A stretch of DNA of 64,000 nucleotides. Source: DATKJY01 sp964540105. Its GTDB lineage: Bacteria; Zixibacteria; MSB-5A5; GN15; FEB-12. Position numbers and translations under genes: made by a program. Below, in pieces: positions 8,904 through 17,796 of the stretch (position 1 is its first letter; every line of letters starts with the position of its first letter). The notes under the pieces are model-generated. The model ran no database searches. It was not told the DNA's origin and saw only the letters and a program-made list of their open reading frames with translations. The stretch lies in contig CAZILL010000002.1 of assembly GCA_964540105.1 (NCBI GenBank), forward strand, positions 1,054,001 to 1,118,000, read 5' to 3'.

Positions 8904-9680
8904 TTACTTGAGCAGGAAGCCGCGCTGCCTCAGGAAGGTCAACATGTGCGGCCGAAGGCTGTGCGCGGAGTTGTCGGCCATCCGGCGGGCTGTGTGTTCC
9001 GACCACGAATAGCGTCCCGAAAACTCAGGGTACTGCTCGGCCCGAACCTGGCGTCCGACGAGAAGCCCGGACTGGAACATCGCGTCGTCATAGCTCTGAA
9101 TCTCTTTAGCCATGCCCTCCGGTCGGTAGCGTTCACTGAAGCAGACGGCATCCTTCGGTAACCTCGGTTTGATCTTTCCGGGCGCTGCCGGATATCCAAG
9201 CGACATGCCCATCACTGGATAGACGAGTTCCGGCAGTTGCAGCAACTCCGCCACTTGTTGCGGTTCGTTGCGGATGGCGCCCACCATGACCCCACCGAAA
9301 CCGAGTCCCTGCGCGGCAAGCAGGGCTCGCCCGGCGACTAACGCGGTGTCTATTGTCGCGATAAGGAAAGTCTCAGTGTATTCGCCATAAAACGCGTAGC
9401 CGCGTTCCACATTCAACTGCTTTAGCCGAAACAGATCGGCACAGAAGACCAGGAACAGCGATGATTGACTAATGTGCCCCTGATTACCCGCCAGCATCGC
9501 CAGGGCGTCTTTGCGCTCTTGATCTCGTATCGAAATTATCGAGTAGGCCTGAATATTGGACGACGTTGGAGAGCGTTGGGCTGTAGTGATGATCGCGTGC
9601 TCGTCCTCTGTAGATATGCCTTCCCTGGTGAATTGCCGGACAGATACATGGTTATTGAGAAACTCAAGAACCGGATTCAT
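8904..9680 (-). CDS. NfsA-like NAD(P)H-dependent FMN nitroreductase
   Basis: A 258-residue flavoprotein of the nitroreductase superfamily. The N-terminal VSVRQFTREGIS and the AQRSPTSSNIQAYSII segment bind FMN, and the GVMVGAIRNEP and MGMSLGYPA regions are typical of the NfsA/FRP branch, which reduces nitroaromatics, quinones or flavins with NADPH. The ATG at 9680 is chosen because AAAGGA precedes it by about seven bases; upstream in-frame codons give an Arg-rich tail unlike the family. It lies downstream of the metalloprotease on the same strand, with a GC-rich dyad between them, and converges on the LOG-family gene. Confidence 0.9.
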   Translation of the reverse strand: MNPVLEFLNNHVSVRQFTREGISTEDEHAIITTAQRSPTSSNIQAYSIISIRDQERKDALAMLAGNQGHISQSSLFLVFCADLFRLKQLNVERGYAFYGEYTETFLIATIDTALVAGRALLAAQGLGFGGVMVGAIRNEPQQVAELLQLPELVYPVMGMSLGYPAAPGKIKPRLPKDAVCFSERYRPEGMAKEIQSYDDAMFQSGLLVGRQVRAEQYPEFSGRYSWSEHTARRMADNSAHSLRPHMLTFLRQRGFLLK

Positions 9681-9713
9681 GCGCACATCCTTTCCCGTTT
9701 CCGATGCCGGCAA

Positions 9714-9736
9714 GGGCCGGGTTTTTCGCCCAGCCC
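9714..9736 (-). terminator. GC-rich hairpin between metalloprotease and nitroreductase genes
   Basis: An 8-bp stem (GGGCTGGG with CCCGGCCC, one G-U pair) and a seven-base A-rich loop lie 30 bases after the metalloprotease stop. No T-run follows on the minus strand, so it may attenuate rather than terminate. Confidence 0.3.
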
Positions 9737-9766
9737 TTGAAGCTCCCATAACCGAGGTACCAGGTT

Positions 9767-12475
9767 TTAACCGCCAAAACCAAGCATCATCCCCGCCGAA
9801 AACTGACGTTGAGCCTTCTTGGCGGCAGCGATCTGGCGGAGCACTTCTTTGAAATGAACTTGAGACATGTTATCCAGCGCCGATGACCCAAGGGCTCTGC
9901 TTGCCGCTGTTTCAATTGCGTCAAGATCGTGAGCGGCAAGAGAGTGGGCATCGGCAGGATAAAGGGCTGGATGACTCAGATAGATCTCAATGACCTTGCT
10001 GAGATGGACCAGTTGGAGGGGACGCCGGAAGCTATTCACATTGGAAGGTGTGAAGGCTTCGGTCCAAATGTTCTTACGCAGATCGGCGAACATATCATAC
10101 ATCGTGTACTTTTCGGCACCCTGCTTCACGCGCTCCTGATTATTCAAGAGACGGCCGAGAGTCAACGTGCTGTAAAGTTTGTCAATCGCGCCTCGCTGAG
10201 CGTTCAAGACCATCTGATGGAAGGGATAGTCGACCTGGGAAGTCCTGAAGGCGCTCCCTTCGAAATCCTCCAGATTTTCCGCCTGCAACATGTTCAGCAA
10301 TTCAGCCGGAAGGCTAAACGCGTCGGCGGCGAAGAAGTTCTGGGCTAGAAAGGCCATGGCTCGACGCTGCTCCGATGCCGCGACCGGCTCAAAGGGGCTC
10401 CGGCCGTTCGGGTCGCCGACATGGTCGCGATGGTGGCGAAGCCCTCCGATGTACTTGGGAGCCAGCTGCGCTGATTCCGTGTACGATCGCCATCCACCCT
10501 GGAAGACAGCCAATATCCTCTGATAGCGTTCACCCGGTTTTTCAAACTTCTTTATTGCCGAGCCCCACAGCTCACGGGTCAGCTTGATCTTGTGTTCCGC
10601 GTACTTGAGAGGGTCGTTTCCGCAGTCGAAGAGATTGCACATCGGATCGATGGAACGCGGGCTGGTGCCAAACGCGTCTTCATCCGTTCCGTAGGCCAGT
10701 TCAGGTTCGGCCGCGCGCGAGGCGATCTCTTTCAGTTTGGGCAACTCTTCCTGCGGAGTCTTCGCGCCAAAATCGCGATAGGCATATTCGATCACCCAGT
10801 TGTCGTAAGGGCCGGGCACTGAGGCGTAGAATTCTCCCTGCTTCCGGTCTTTGCCCGCGATATTCGGCGGCGTGTAATCCATGACTGTGCCGCCGGTGCT
10901 GTGCAGACGCGTGAACTCCGGGTCGTTTACCTGCTCGAGTGTGTATGCCGTTGATGCCTTGAAATTGTGGCGGAAGCCGAGTGTGTGACCAACTTCATGG
11001 GCAATCAACTCAGTAATATAGGCGTGAATGTACTCTTTCGTCAGAGAGTCCTTATCGGCGAAGTCTCCAATCGAACTGAGCAAGTACGTGAGGCCAAAAC
11101 CTGCTTCGCGAGCTGATTCCTCGCCGTACTCGCAGGCGTATGGACTTCGACGCACACTCTGCGGGCGTTTCCACTCCTGGAGATTGTCCTGCTCTGTCAC
11201 GGAGCCGTCGGCCGACAGCGGTCCGATGAATCGAGCCATGTTCATGAACATATACCTGATGAAATCCGATGAGACCCGGATGTCGGCGTCGTAAATCTGT
11301 CCGGTATACGGATTCGAGCGATGCGGCCCAACCGCGTACCCACCGCCGGGAGCAAGAATCCACCGCACCGTGTTGTAGCGAACGTCGGCAGGATCCCAAC
11401 TGGCGGTATCCGGCATCTCCTTGGCGACAATCGCATGCCGAACGCCAATCCGTTCGAAGGCCGGATTCCAGAACTCTATCCCCTCCGCGACCGCTCCGCG
11501 ATATTCCTTCGGTACCGTGTTCTCGATCCAGAAAACGATCGGTTCCACGGGCTCCGAAATCCTTGCGTCGACATCCTTCTTCTTGACGTTCCACCGTTCA
11601 ACATAGCGCACATATGGTGTCTCCGCGTTGAGTGCGCTGTAATCCTGATAGAACGTCAGAAAATGTCCCACGCGATCGTCAGCGATTCTCGGGACATAGT
11701 CGGTAACCGGCATGGTGGACAGGGAGTAGTGGTAGGTATGGAACAAGCTGTAGGGATTTTGCATTGTGACGGCATCGATCGGTTTGCTCGTGCGATAATG
11801 AAGCTTAACATCGATCTCGGTGTTTTCAGGGAAGGACTTGACCAACTCAAAGTAGCTGTTATCACGGTCAAAAGAGATGCCGGTCTGACCGAGCTGACCG
11901 ACAAAGTAATTCACATTATCGGCATCACGAATGAAGAGATTGGAGGCGTCCACGAGGATTGTCCCGGAAGAGTCCGGTTTCGACTCGATCTTCGCGGTGG
12001 CATACAGGTGATCGGAGATACCTGCCTCCACGGCTTTTCTCATCGCCGCCGAAGAATCGGTTCGAAAGCGTAAATTCTTCTCCATCATCATGATCTTCTT
12101 GCCGACGCGCTTGAAGTAGAACGGGAACGTGGCATCCATGGCCCCGTTGTCGAAGAACGCTCCTTCAGAGCGAGAGATGGTCGACCCACACAGGAAGATC
12201 TGGTCGATCTGGGTCGATTTGATCGCCATGTACAGGCCGTTGCTCGCGGTGTCGCGATAAAACGTGAACAAACCTGGGATCACGACGCGATCTTTGATGA
12301 GCTCGGAAAACGGTTTTTCTGTATCCCCGGGGCTTGTGGGCTTTTGGCCAGCCGTTTGTTCGCTTGATCTCTTGAGCCCGGTGAGGGTATAGATACGTCG
12401 GGCGGCGAGGGCGGTGTCGGCGGCCATAATCGCGAATAACATCGCGGCGGCGGCAGCAAAACGATTCAAATGCAT
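9767..12475 (-). CDS. Secreted zinc-dependent metalloprotease (DUF5117/DUF4953 type)
   Basis: A 902-residue exported protease. Translation from ATG 12475 gives a clear signal peptide (MHLNRF, an Ala-rich core, cleavage near ADTALAA); an in-frame codon 42 residues upstream would bury it. The zinc motif is H493-EVGH-TLGF-R-H503, the extended metzincin-like HExxHxxxxxH arrangement followed by NFKAS, as in the large bacterial metalloproteases with DUF5117/DUF4953/DUF5118 regions. The N-terminal ~300 residues are beta-rich and precede the catalytic core; the last ~300 are helical. It has its own strong promoter with a palindromic element, so expression is probably controlled separately from the methyltransferase gene upstream. 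Confidence 0.92.
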   Translation of the reverse strand: MHLNRFAAAAAMLFAIMAADTALAARRIYTLTGLKRSSEQTAGQKPTSPGDTEKPFSELIKDRVVIPGLFTFYRDTASNGLYMAIKSTQIDQIFLCGSTISRSEGAFFDNGAMDATFPFYFKRVGKKIMMMEKNLRFRTDSSAAMRKAVEAGISDHLYATAKIESKPDSSGTILVDASNLFIRDADNVNYFVGQLGQTGISFDRDNSYFELVKSFPENTEIDVKLHYRTSKPIDAVTMQNPYSLFHTYHYSLSTMPVTDYVPRIADDRVGHFLTFYQDYSALNAETPYVRYVERWNVKKKDVDARISEPVEPIVFWIENTVPKEYRGAVAEGIEFWNPAFERIGVRHAIVAKEMPDTASWDPADVRYNTVRWILAPGGGYAVGPHRSNPYTGQIYDADIRVSSDFIRYMFMNMARFIGPLSADGSVTEQDNLQEWKRPQSVRRSPYACEYGEESAREAGFGLTYLLSSIGDFADKDSLTKEYIHAYITELIAHEVGHTLGFRHNFKASTAYTLEQVNDPEFTRLHSTGGTVMDYTPPNIAGKDRKQGEFYASVPGPYDNWVIEYAYRDFGAKTPQEELPKLKEIASRAAEPELAYGTDEDAFGTSPRSIDPMCNLFDCGNDPLKYAEHKIKLTRELWGSAIKKFEKPGERYQRILAVFQGGWRSYTESAQLAPKYIGGLRHHRDHVGDPNGRSPFEPVAASEQRRAMAFLAQNFFAADAFSLPAELLNMLQAENLEDFEGSAFRTSQVDYPFHQMVLNAQRGAIDKLYSTLTLGRLLNNQERVKQGAEKYTMYDMFADLRKNIWTEAFTPSNVNSFRRPLQLVHLSKVIEIYLSHPALYPADAHSLAAHDLDAIETAASRALGSSALDNMSQVHFKEVLRQIAAAKKAQRQFSAGMMLGFGG

Positions 12476-12519
12476 CTCGTGGTTTCCTTTCTCGGCGCTG
12501 AGAATTGTTTCTACAACGA

Positions 12520-12548
12520 AATATAATAGGACAGACATTGTCTGTAAA
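12520..12548 (-). promoter_or_regulatory. Sigma-70 promoter with palindromic operator in the spacer
   Basis: Minus-strand TTTACA (12543-12548), 17-base spacer, TATATT (12520-12525). Inside and just overlapping the spacer is a perfect 15-base palindrome, ACAGACA-T-TGTCTGT (12531-12545). A protein bound there would block polymerase, so repression of the metalloprotease gene is the simplest reading. Confidence 0.65.
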
Positions 12549-12617
12549 GGGTCAGAGAGACCAAAGATGCGCATGGCACCCTGATTGCCGGGTTCGGGCA
12601 ACGGCAGAGGTCGTGAC

Positions 12618-13283
12618 TTAGCGATGTCTCACAAAAGGCACAAAACGAACTTCGTAAAGAGCTTCATGTACAATGCCACTGGTGGTTTTCTGAATGCGCG
12701 TCAGGATTTGTCTTCTGGGGGACTCTTCCTGAACAGGAATGACCATCGTTCCGCCCGGGCCGAGCTGGGAGATCAGCGCTTCGGGAACCTCGCTGGCCGC
12801 GGCGGTCACGATGACAGCATCGAAGGGGGCGGACTCCGACCATCCTTCGGCTCCATCCCCGATTCGGGCTTCGATGTTCCGGTACCTCAGGTCGGCCAGC
12901 AAAGCAGCGGCTTGCAGAGAAAGCTCGGGTATCAGTTCAATCGTGTGCACCGAGGCGGCGATTTCGGCGAGAATCGCGCTCTGGTACCCTGACCCGGTCC
13001 CGACTTCAAGCACACGGCTCTGCCGCGTGAGGTCGAGGTGCTCGGTCATCGACGCAACCACATACGGCTGAGAAATCGTCTGCCCGTAGCCGATGCTGAC
13101 GGGTCCATCGGCATAGGCCTCCATCCTAAGTTCCCGAGGGACGAACACGTGACGGGGGACCCGGCGCAGAGCCTCAAGGACTTCACGTCGGGCAATGCCT
13201 CGCCGGATGAGCTGCTCCTCGACCATGCAAGATCGCATGCGCGCGAATTCAGCTTCGGTTGGTAACGAGTTGTGTCGTCCCAT
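12618..13283 (-). CDS. pcm: Protein-L-isoaspartate O-methyltransferase
   Basis: A 221-residue SAM-dependent enzyme that methylates isoaspartyl residues in damaged proteins and starts their repair. Family blocks are all present: a helical N-terminus (MVEEQLIRRGI), the VFVPRELRMEAYADGPVSIGYGQTIS-type substrate region, motif I LEVGTGSGYQSAIL for SAM, and GGTMVIPVQ near the end. The ATG at 13283 is selected from homology-like length; a longer in-frame version adds an unlikely hydrophobic extension. No good Shine-Dalgarno is visible. It lies 142 bases upstream of the metalloprotease, which has its own promoter. Confidence 0.93.
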   Translation of the reverse strand: MGRHNSLPTEAEFARMRSCMVEEQLIRRGIARREVLEALRRVPRHVFVPRELRMEAYADGPVSIGYGQTISQPYVVASMTEHLDLTRQSRVLEVGTGSGYQSAILAEIAASVHTIELIPELSLQAAALLADLRYRNIEARIGDGAEGWSESAPFDAVIVTAAASEVPEALISQLGPGGTMVIPVQEESPRRQILTRIQKTTSGIVHEALYEVRFVPFVRHR

Positions 13284-13340
13284 GATGGAAATGATAGTGG
13301 GTGACAACCAGAAGTCGCCATCATTTTCTGACGACAGAAA

Positions 13341-13370
13341 CAAAGAGACCAGCCTCTGGGCTGGTCTCAA
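13341..13370 (-). terminator. Rho-independent terminator of the dockerin-tailed subtilase
   Basis: Perfect 10-bp stem (GAGACCAGCC with GGCTGGTCTC) with a four-base loop. On the minus strand it is followed by TTTGTTTC, 25 bases past the stop at 13393. Confidence 0.8.
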
Positions 13371-13392
13371 GAATGTACGGCATTTGGGCGCG

Positions 13393-16300
13393 CTAAGGAC
13401 AACAGAGGCTCGTGACCGCTCCCGAAAGGTAGTCGACGATGATGAACACGTCGGAAATGTCGACGGTTATGTTGCAGTCGACTGACGAAGACTCAAGCAC
13501 GTGAGGGGGATTACCCCCATAGATCAGGTAATCGATCAGGTACATCAAGTCGGAAATGTCCGGACCTGTGCCGCTGAAGTCGCAATCGCCGCAGATGAAA
13601 TTCTGATAAACAAAATGCGACGGGGCATTGTAGTCTGAATAGTGTCCCGCGGAATCGATCGATTTAACGCGCCAGTAGTAGGTCACTCCACTCTGTAGTA
13701 AGGCGGCGGGAATGGCCATGCTATCCGCGTATACATAATCTATGAAAATGCCATACTCCCCAAAGTTAGGCATGTTCGAAACATGGAGGATGTAGAACTC
13801 CGGTGAAATGTCGTGCGACACTGGCGGATCACCGGTCCACTTAATGACAACATTGTCCCCTCCCACGGTCTTTCCACTGGTCGGCCTTACCGCTGCCGGC
13901 ACGCCCGGGGGCCGCGTGTCGTGGACAAAAACCCGATGCTGTGAGTAGGGAGTCTCGTTCCCTGCCGAGTCTGCCCTCTTTGCCCGCCAATACCATCGCC
14001 CCTGTGGCAGCGTATCTGGCATCTGATAGGAGAAGTCCACCGCCTGATTATATGTGCGCATATTAATCGTGAAGCCTGAGTCGGCGGCCAGTTGAATGAC
14101 GTTGAATTCCGGTGCCTTGTTGAACAGAGGCGGCGCCGTTGGCGTCCCGGTCAGGATGAATGTCTCATAGGTTGAACTATCGTAGAAGTTGTTGGCCGGT
14201 GAAATGAGCGACACGGGAGCAGGGGGAACGTTGTCGACGACTAAGCGCCGCGAATATCTCTGCATTGATGAAGAATCGGCTCCACTGTATAGACGGACCG
14301 CCCAGAAATAGCGACCATCGTTCAGTCCATCTGGTGAAGGGATAGTAAACACTGTGTCCAGAAGTCCCCCATAGTACCGTGCCGTATTGCCGAACATGCT
14401 GTCGGTCGAAAGATGCAGAGAGAAGCTCGTACCGAGTTTCCGCGACCAGGTGAACGTGGGGGTTCGACTCATCATATAGGCTTGTGTATCAGGCAGGATC
14501 AAAGCAGGGGGAGGGAAGGGATTGTTGACCGTCAACTTCAAGATTACGGAGTCGGCCACCCCGCCGGTGCTCGTGACCTTCAGTTTCACCGAATCGACGG
14601 TCAAATCGACGACCTCGGCGGGTATGTCGACAGCGAAGTAGATGATTGTGCTGCTGTCGTGAGTCAACGTCACTGCCTTGTTCGGTGGACTAAAGGGCCA
14701 GCCGTGCTTCTCAGACGGAGTGACTGTGATGGTGTTTGTGGCGTTCCCCAGATTTTGCACCGTGAGTCCGATCGTGTAGATCTGAGGCGACTTGACAAAA
14801 GCGTCCGGAGGCTGGCTAAGGGAAATGACATGGACCGCCGCTGAGGCGACGACCACGTCTCCGATGGCCTTGATCAGCGGGTCCGTCTTGCTGACGCTGT
14901 TGCAGGTAACGCGGCTTCGATCTCCGAAGAGAGCGGTCGAGGGTATGTGAGATACGAGCGGGAAGTAGACGGAATCGCCTGCCAGCAGTGTCACGTTCGT
15001 ATCAACCGTCGATTGCAGCCAGGCGGCGCTGTCGCTAATAGTCACATGCATTGAGTCCGTGACCGCGCCGACATTCGTCACCCAAAACTGGACATTTGCG
15101 AAGCTCCCTGGGTTCAGTGACTGATCGCCGCCATCGTAGACAGCCAGGGCCCGATTGTTCCCAGGAGTGTACAGGCTGTCGGGGGTAAAGATGATCGAAT
15201 ACTTCTGGGCGGATTCGGCAGGTACATTGAACCCCTTCACGCTGGCCTTCCAAAGGCCCGGTTGGGGATTGACAAGCTCGACCGTTTCCACGTTGTTGGT
15301 GTGATCAATCCCCTTTGTCGCCGTTTGACCAGGAACAGTCGGATTGAGAATCCAGGGGAGTTGATCCACCTGTGACGGATCGATCAAGGTCAAGTCTAAG
15401 TCGTTCTTCAGGTCCTTACTAACCAGAGCCGAACCGCCCGGATCATCCCACACCAGAGTCACCTTAAGGCGCGCGGTGCCGCTCGGGACGGTCAAGTCGT
15501 ACACTTGGCTTTCTCCGGTTGCGATGATCCCTTCTTGATACGAAGGGGCTCCGATCTTTACCTTCGCACATGCCTTCACAGCGTCCACCTTACCATGGCC
15601 GAATTGATAATCGGGTCCGGAATTGCCAAGATCGATGGCGGTGTTGATGAGAATCCCCTTCAATGTCGACGGCAGCGGCTCAGCAGTTCCGAAATTCTGG
15701 TTCCACGCCTGACGCATCAGGGCGACAACACCAGCCACGGCGGGAGTCGCCATCGAGGTACCGCACATCGAAGTGTAGCCGCCTCCGGGCTTTACGCTGG
15801 TAACGGTACAGCCGGGCCCAACGACATCAGGTTTGAGGCGACCGTCGTCGGTTGGCCCCCACGAAGAGAATGACGTCATGGAGTTGTTACTGGACGTGAT
15901 CGCGCCGACCGTGATGACGTTCTTGGCACAACCGAGGGCGCCGATCGTGTTGTATGACCAGCCCAGCGATCCGCAGTATTGGGTAGAAGTTGACCTTTCG
16001 TTACCAGCCGCCCAGGCAATCGTAATGGGTCGACCGGCCGATCCGCGAACCAGATTGTCAAGCGTAGCGTCTTCTGTGAAGTAGTTTCCCATCATGCCGA
16101 TGCAGGCCGATTGTGTGGCCGGGTCTCCGACACCATACCCCCAGGAATTCGTACTGATTGAAGCGTTACGAGTGGAGATTACATCCGCGTACTCGGCCGC
16201 GGCTTCGCTCGCACTATTCCACCACTGCTGGCTGGCGAGCATTGCCCCCGGCGCCATCCCGCGATATGTTCCCGACGACTGTATCCCTGCACCCAACACG

Positions 16301-17112
16301 GTTCCCGCCACATGGGTAGAGTGCGTCGATACGGGAGAAAAATCCAATACGATCACGCGATTCTGAAAGTCTGAATGTCCGTTGTCCACCGAGCCGCCGT
16401 CCCACTCTGCGACTGTCACTCCCGAGCCATTCAAACTGTAGGGAGCCGCCTGCACTATGTCGGCGCCGGTATTGGTTCGGCACAGATTGTTGTACTCAAT
16501 CGGTTCCGGGGCGGCCGGTTCAATCCAGACGACTGCATCAAGTTCGGAAATGCGGTTGTACGCCGGCTCGGCAACGATGATTTCAACGGAGTTAGTTGAC
16601 GGCTCTATCCCGACCAGACTGGCATTGTATTCTTTTTGGAAATAAGCGGCCCAGAGCTTTGGGTCCTGGTCACGATGGATAACGACAACATATTGCACTT
16701 TATCCCCCCCACGGCGCGCCCAGTCACCTATGCCGATGGATGTGATATAGGGGGAGAGCTTTTGAAAGGGGTGGATAAGGTCATACCAGCGCAGTGAACT
16801 CAAAGAAGCGGTTGATGGGTCGAAGTTCTTCGTGATAGTAGCGGTATACGCGAAATTGGGGACGTATTCGAGGAGTTTGATTCCCTCCCGGCCGAGACGC
16901 TCCCGTTCAGCGTCGATGATCGGTCCGTCGAATTGGACAATGACATGCTTGTCGATCAGGCCCGCTGCCTGTGGAGGAACTAGCCTCAGCTTCGATGGGT
17001 TCAGATCCCCAGTCTTGAGTTTCACGGCGTAGTCGAGATCGGCGTTAACAGTTCCCGCTAAAGCCACGGCGAACAGGCTCGTCACCAAGGCCAGATGAGT
17101 AATGCGTGTCAT
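13393..17112 (-). CDS. Secreted subtilisin-like protease with Fn3-type modules and dockerin-like tail
   Basis: A 1239-residue exported serine protease. ATG 17112 has AAGGA seven bases upstream and opens a signal peptide ending at VNA. An inhibitor-like pro-region (~25-200) precedes the S8 catalytic domain with triad D238 (EWDGG), H267 (STHVAGT) and S453 (GTSMATP). A P-like beta domain and several Ig/Fn3-like modules follow (WYWRAKRADSAGNETPYS and YYWRVKSIDSAGHYSDY are typical). The final ~65 residues are Cys-rich with two DISD-x-IDYL/VDYL repeats, a dockerin-like calcium-binding tail. The gene stands alone between a consensus promoter and a terminator. Confidence 0.93.
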   Translation of the reverse strand: MTRITHLALVTSLFAVALAGTVNADLDYAVKLKTGDLNPSKLRLVPPQAAGLIDKHVIVQFDGPIIDAERERLGREGIKLLEYVPNFAYTATITKNFDPSTASLSSLRWYDLIHPFQKLSPYITSIGIGDWARRGGDKVQYVVVIHRDQDPKLWAAYFQKEYNASLVGIEPSTNSVEIIVAEPAYNRISELDAVVWIEPAAPEPIEYNNLCRTNTGADIVQAAPYSLNGSGVTVAEWDGGSVDNGHSDFQNRVIVLDFSPVSTHSTHVAGTVLGAGIQSSGTYRGMAPGAMLASQQWWNSASEAAAEYADVISTRNASISTNSWGYGVGDPATQSACIGMMGNYFTEDATLDNLVRGSAGRPITIAWAAGNERSTSTQYCGSLGWSYNTIGALGCAKNVITVGAITSSNNSMTSFSSWGPTDDGRLKPDVVGPGCTVTSVKPGGGYTSMCGTSMATPAVAGVVALMRQAWNQNFGTAEPLPSTLKGILINTAIDLGNSGPDYQFGHGKVDAVKACAKVKIGAPSYQEGIIATGESQVYDLTVPSGTARLKVTLVWDDPGGSALVSKDLKNDLDLTLIDPSQVDQLPWILNPTVPGQTATKGIDHTNNVETVELVNPQPGLWKASVKGFNVPAESAQKYSIIFTPDSLYTPGNNRALAVYDGGDQSLNPGSFANVQFWVTNVGAVTDSMHVTISDSAAWLQSTVDTNVTLLAGDSVYFPLVSHIPSTALFGDRSRVTCNSVSKTDPLIKAIGDVVVASAAVHVISLSQPPDAFVKSPQIYTIGLTVQNLGNATNTITVTPSEKHGWPFSPPNKAVTLTHDSSTIIYFAVDIPAEVVDLTVDSVKLKVTSTGGVADSVILKLTVNNPFPPPALILPDTQAYMMSRTPTFTWSRKLGTSFSLHLSTDSMFGNTARYYGGLLDTVFTIPSPDGLNDGRYFWAVRLYSGADSSSMQRYSRRLVVDNVPPAPVSLISPANNFYDSSTYETFILTGTPTAPPLFNKAPEFNVIQLAADSGFTINMRTYNQAVDFSYQMPDTLPQGRWYWRAKRADSAGNETPYSQHRVFVHDTRPPGVPAAVRPTSGKTVGGDNVVIKWTGDPPVSHDISPEFYILHVSNMPNFGEYGIFIDYVYADSMAIPAALLQSGVTYYWRVKSIDSAGHYSDYNAPSHFVYQNFICGDCDFSGTGPDISDLMYLIDYLIYGGNPPHVLESSSVDCNITVDISDVFIIVDYLSGAVTSLCCP

Positions 17113-17187
17113 CAATTGTTCCTTACGCTGGTTGCTTCACTTCTGTTTTTCGGTCGAGGTACACGAGTACTTCAGAGTAACGTATGA

Positions 17188-17215
17188 AATATATGCAAAC
17201 AACACTCACTGTCAA
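17188..17215 (-). promoter_or_regulatory. Consensus sigma-70 promoter of the dockerin-tailed subtilase
   Basis: Minus-strand TTGACA (17210-17215), 16-base spacer, TATATT (17188-17193). It predicts a 5' leader of about 65-70 bases before ATG 17112. Confidence 0.7.
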
Positions 17216-17316
17216 CAGGTAATTTGTTGTCGCCATTGCAATTACACGACAATTGAGGGAACCTGATGCACGTGGAATTGGTTCTATCGGAAAACTGTCT
17301 TGGAAGGGAGTTCCTC

Positions 17317-17796
17317 ATGAGACGATACTGGCTGTTCAAGTCGGAGCCCGATTGTTTCTCTATCGATCATTTGAAGTCGTCGCCAGGACAAACGGCTTGT
17401 TGGGACGGCGTGCGAAACTTTCAAGCCCGGAATCTTCTCCGCGACGAAGTTCAACTCAATGACAAGGTTCTGTTCTACAATAGCTCGACCAAGCCGCTCG
17501 GAATCGCGGGCACCTGTATCGTGGTCCGTGCGGCGTATCCTGATCATACAGCCTGGGACCCAAACAGTGACCATTTCGATCCCAGGGCTTCGAAGGTGAA
17601 CCCGATTTGGTATATGGTCGATGTCAAATTCGAATCCAAGCTCAACGAGATACTGCCGCTTCAGGTCCTGAAAGAAACACCGGGACTCGAGAACATGGTC
17701 CTCTGCAGGAAAGGGAGCAGGTTGTCGATACAACCGGTCACACGGGAGGAATGGCGCATCGTGGAAGTCGTTATGAAGGGGTATCGGTCAGCCTAA
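17317..17796 (+). CDS. EVE-domain protein
   Basis: A 159-residue single-domain protein. The start MRRYWLFKSEP is characteristic of the EVE (THYN1-like) family, followed by CWDGVRNFQARN, the aromatic-cage strand VLFYNSS and DPNSDHFDPRA. EVE domains are PUA-like folds that bind modified bases in DNA or RNA, but the ligand here is unknown. ATG 17317 is preferred because GAAGGGAG lies just upstream. It is divergent from the subtilase, and its TAA overlaps the stop of the converging beta-helix gene by three bases. The overlap may allow transcriptional interference. Confidence 0.92.
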   Translation: MRRYWLFKSEPDCFSIDHLKSSPGQTACWDGVRNFQARNLLRDEVQLNDKVLFYNSSTKPLGIAGTCIVVRAAYPDHTAWDPNSDHFDPRASKVNPIWYMVDVKFESKLNEILPLQVLKETPGLENMVLCRKGSRLSIQPVTREEWRIVEVVMKGYRSA

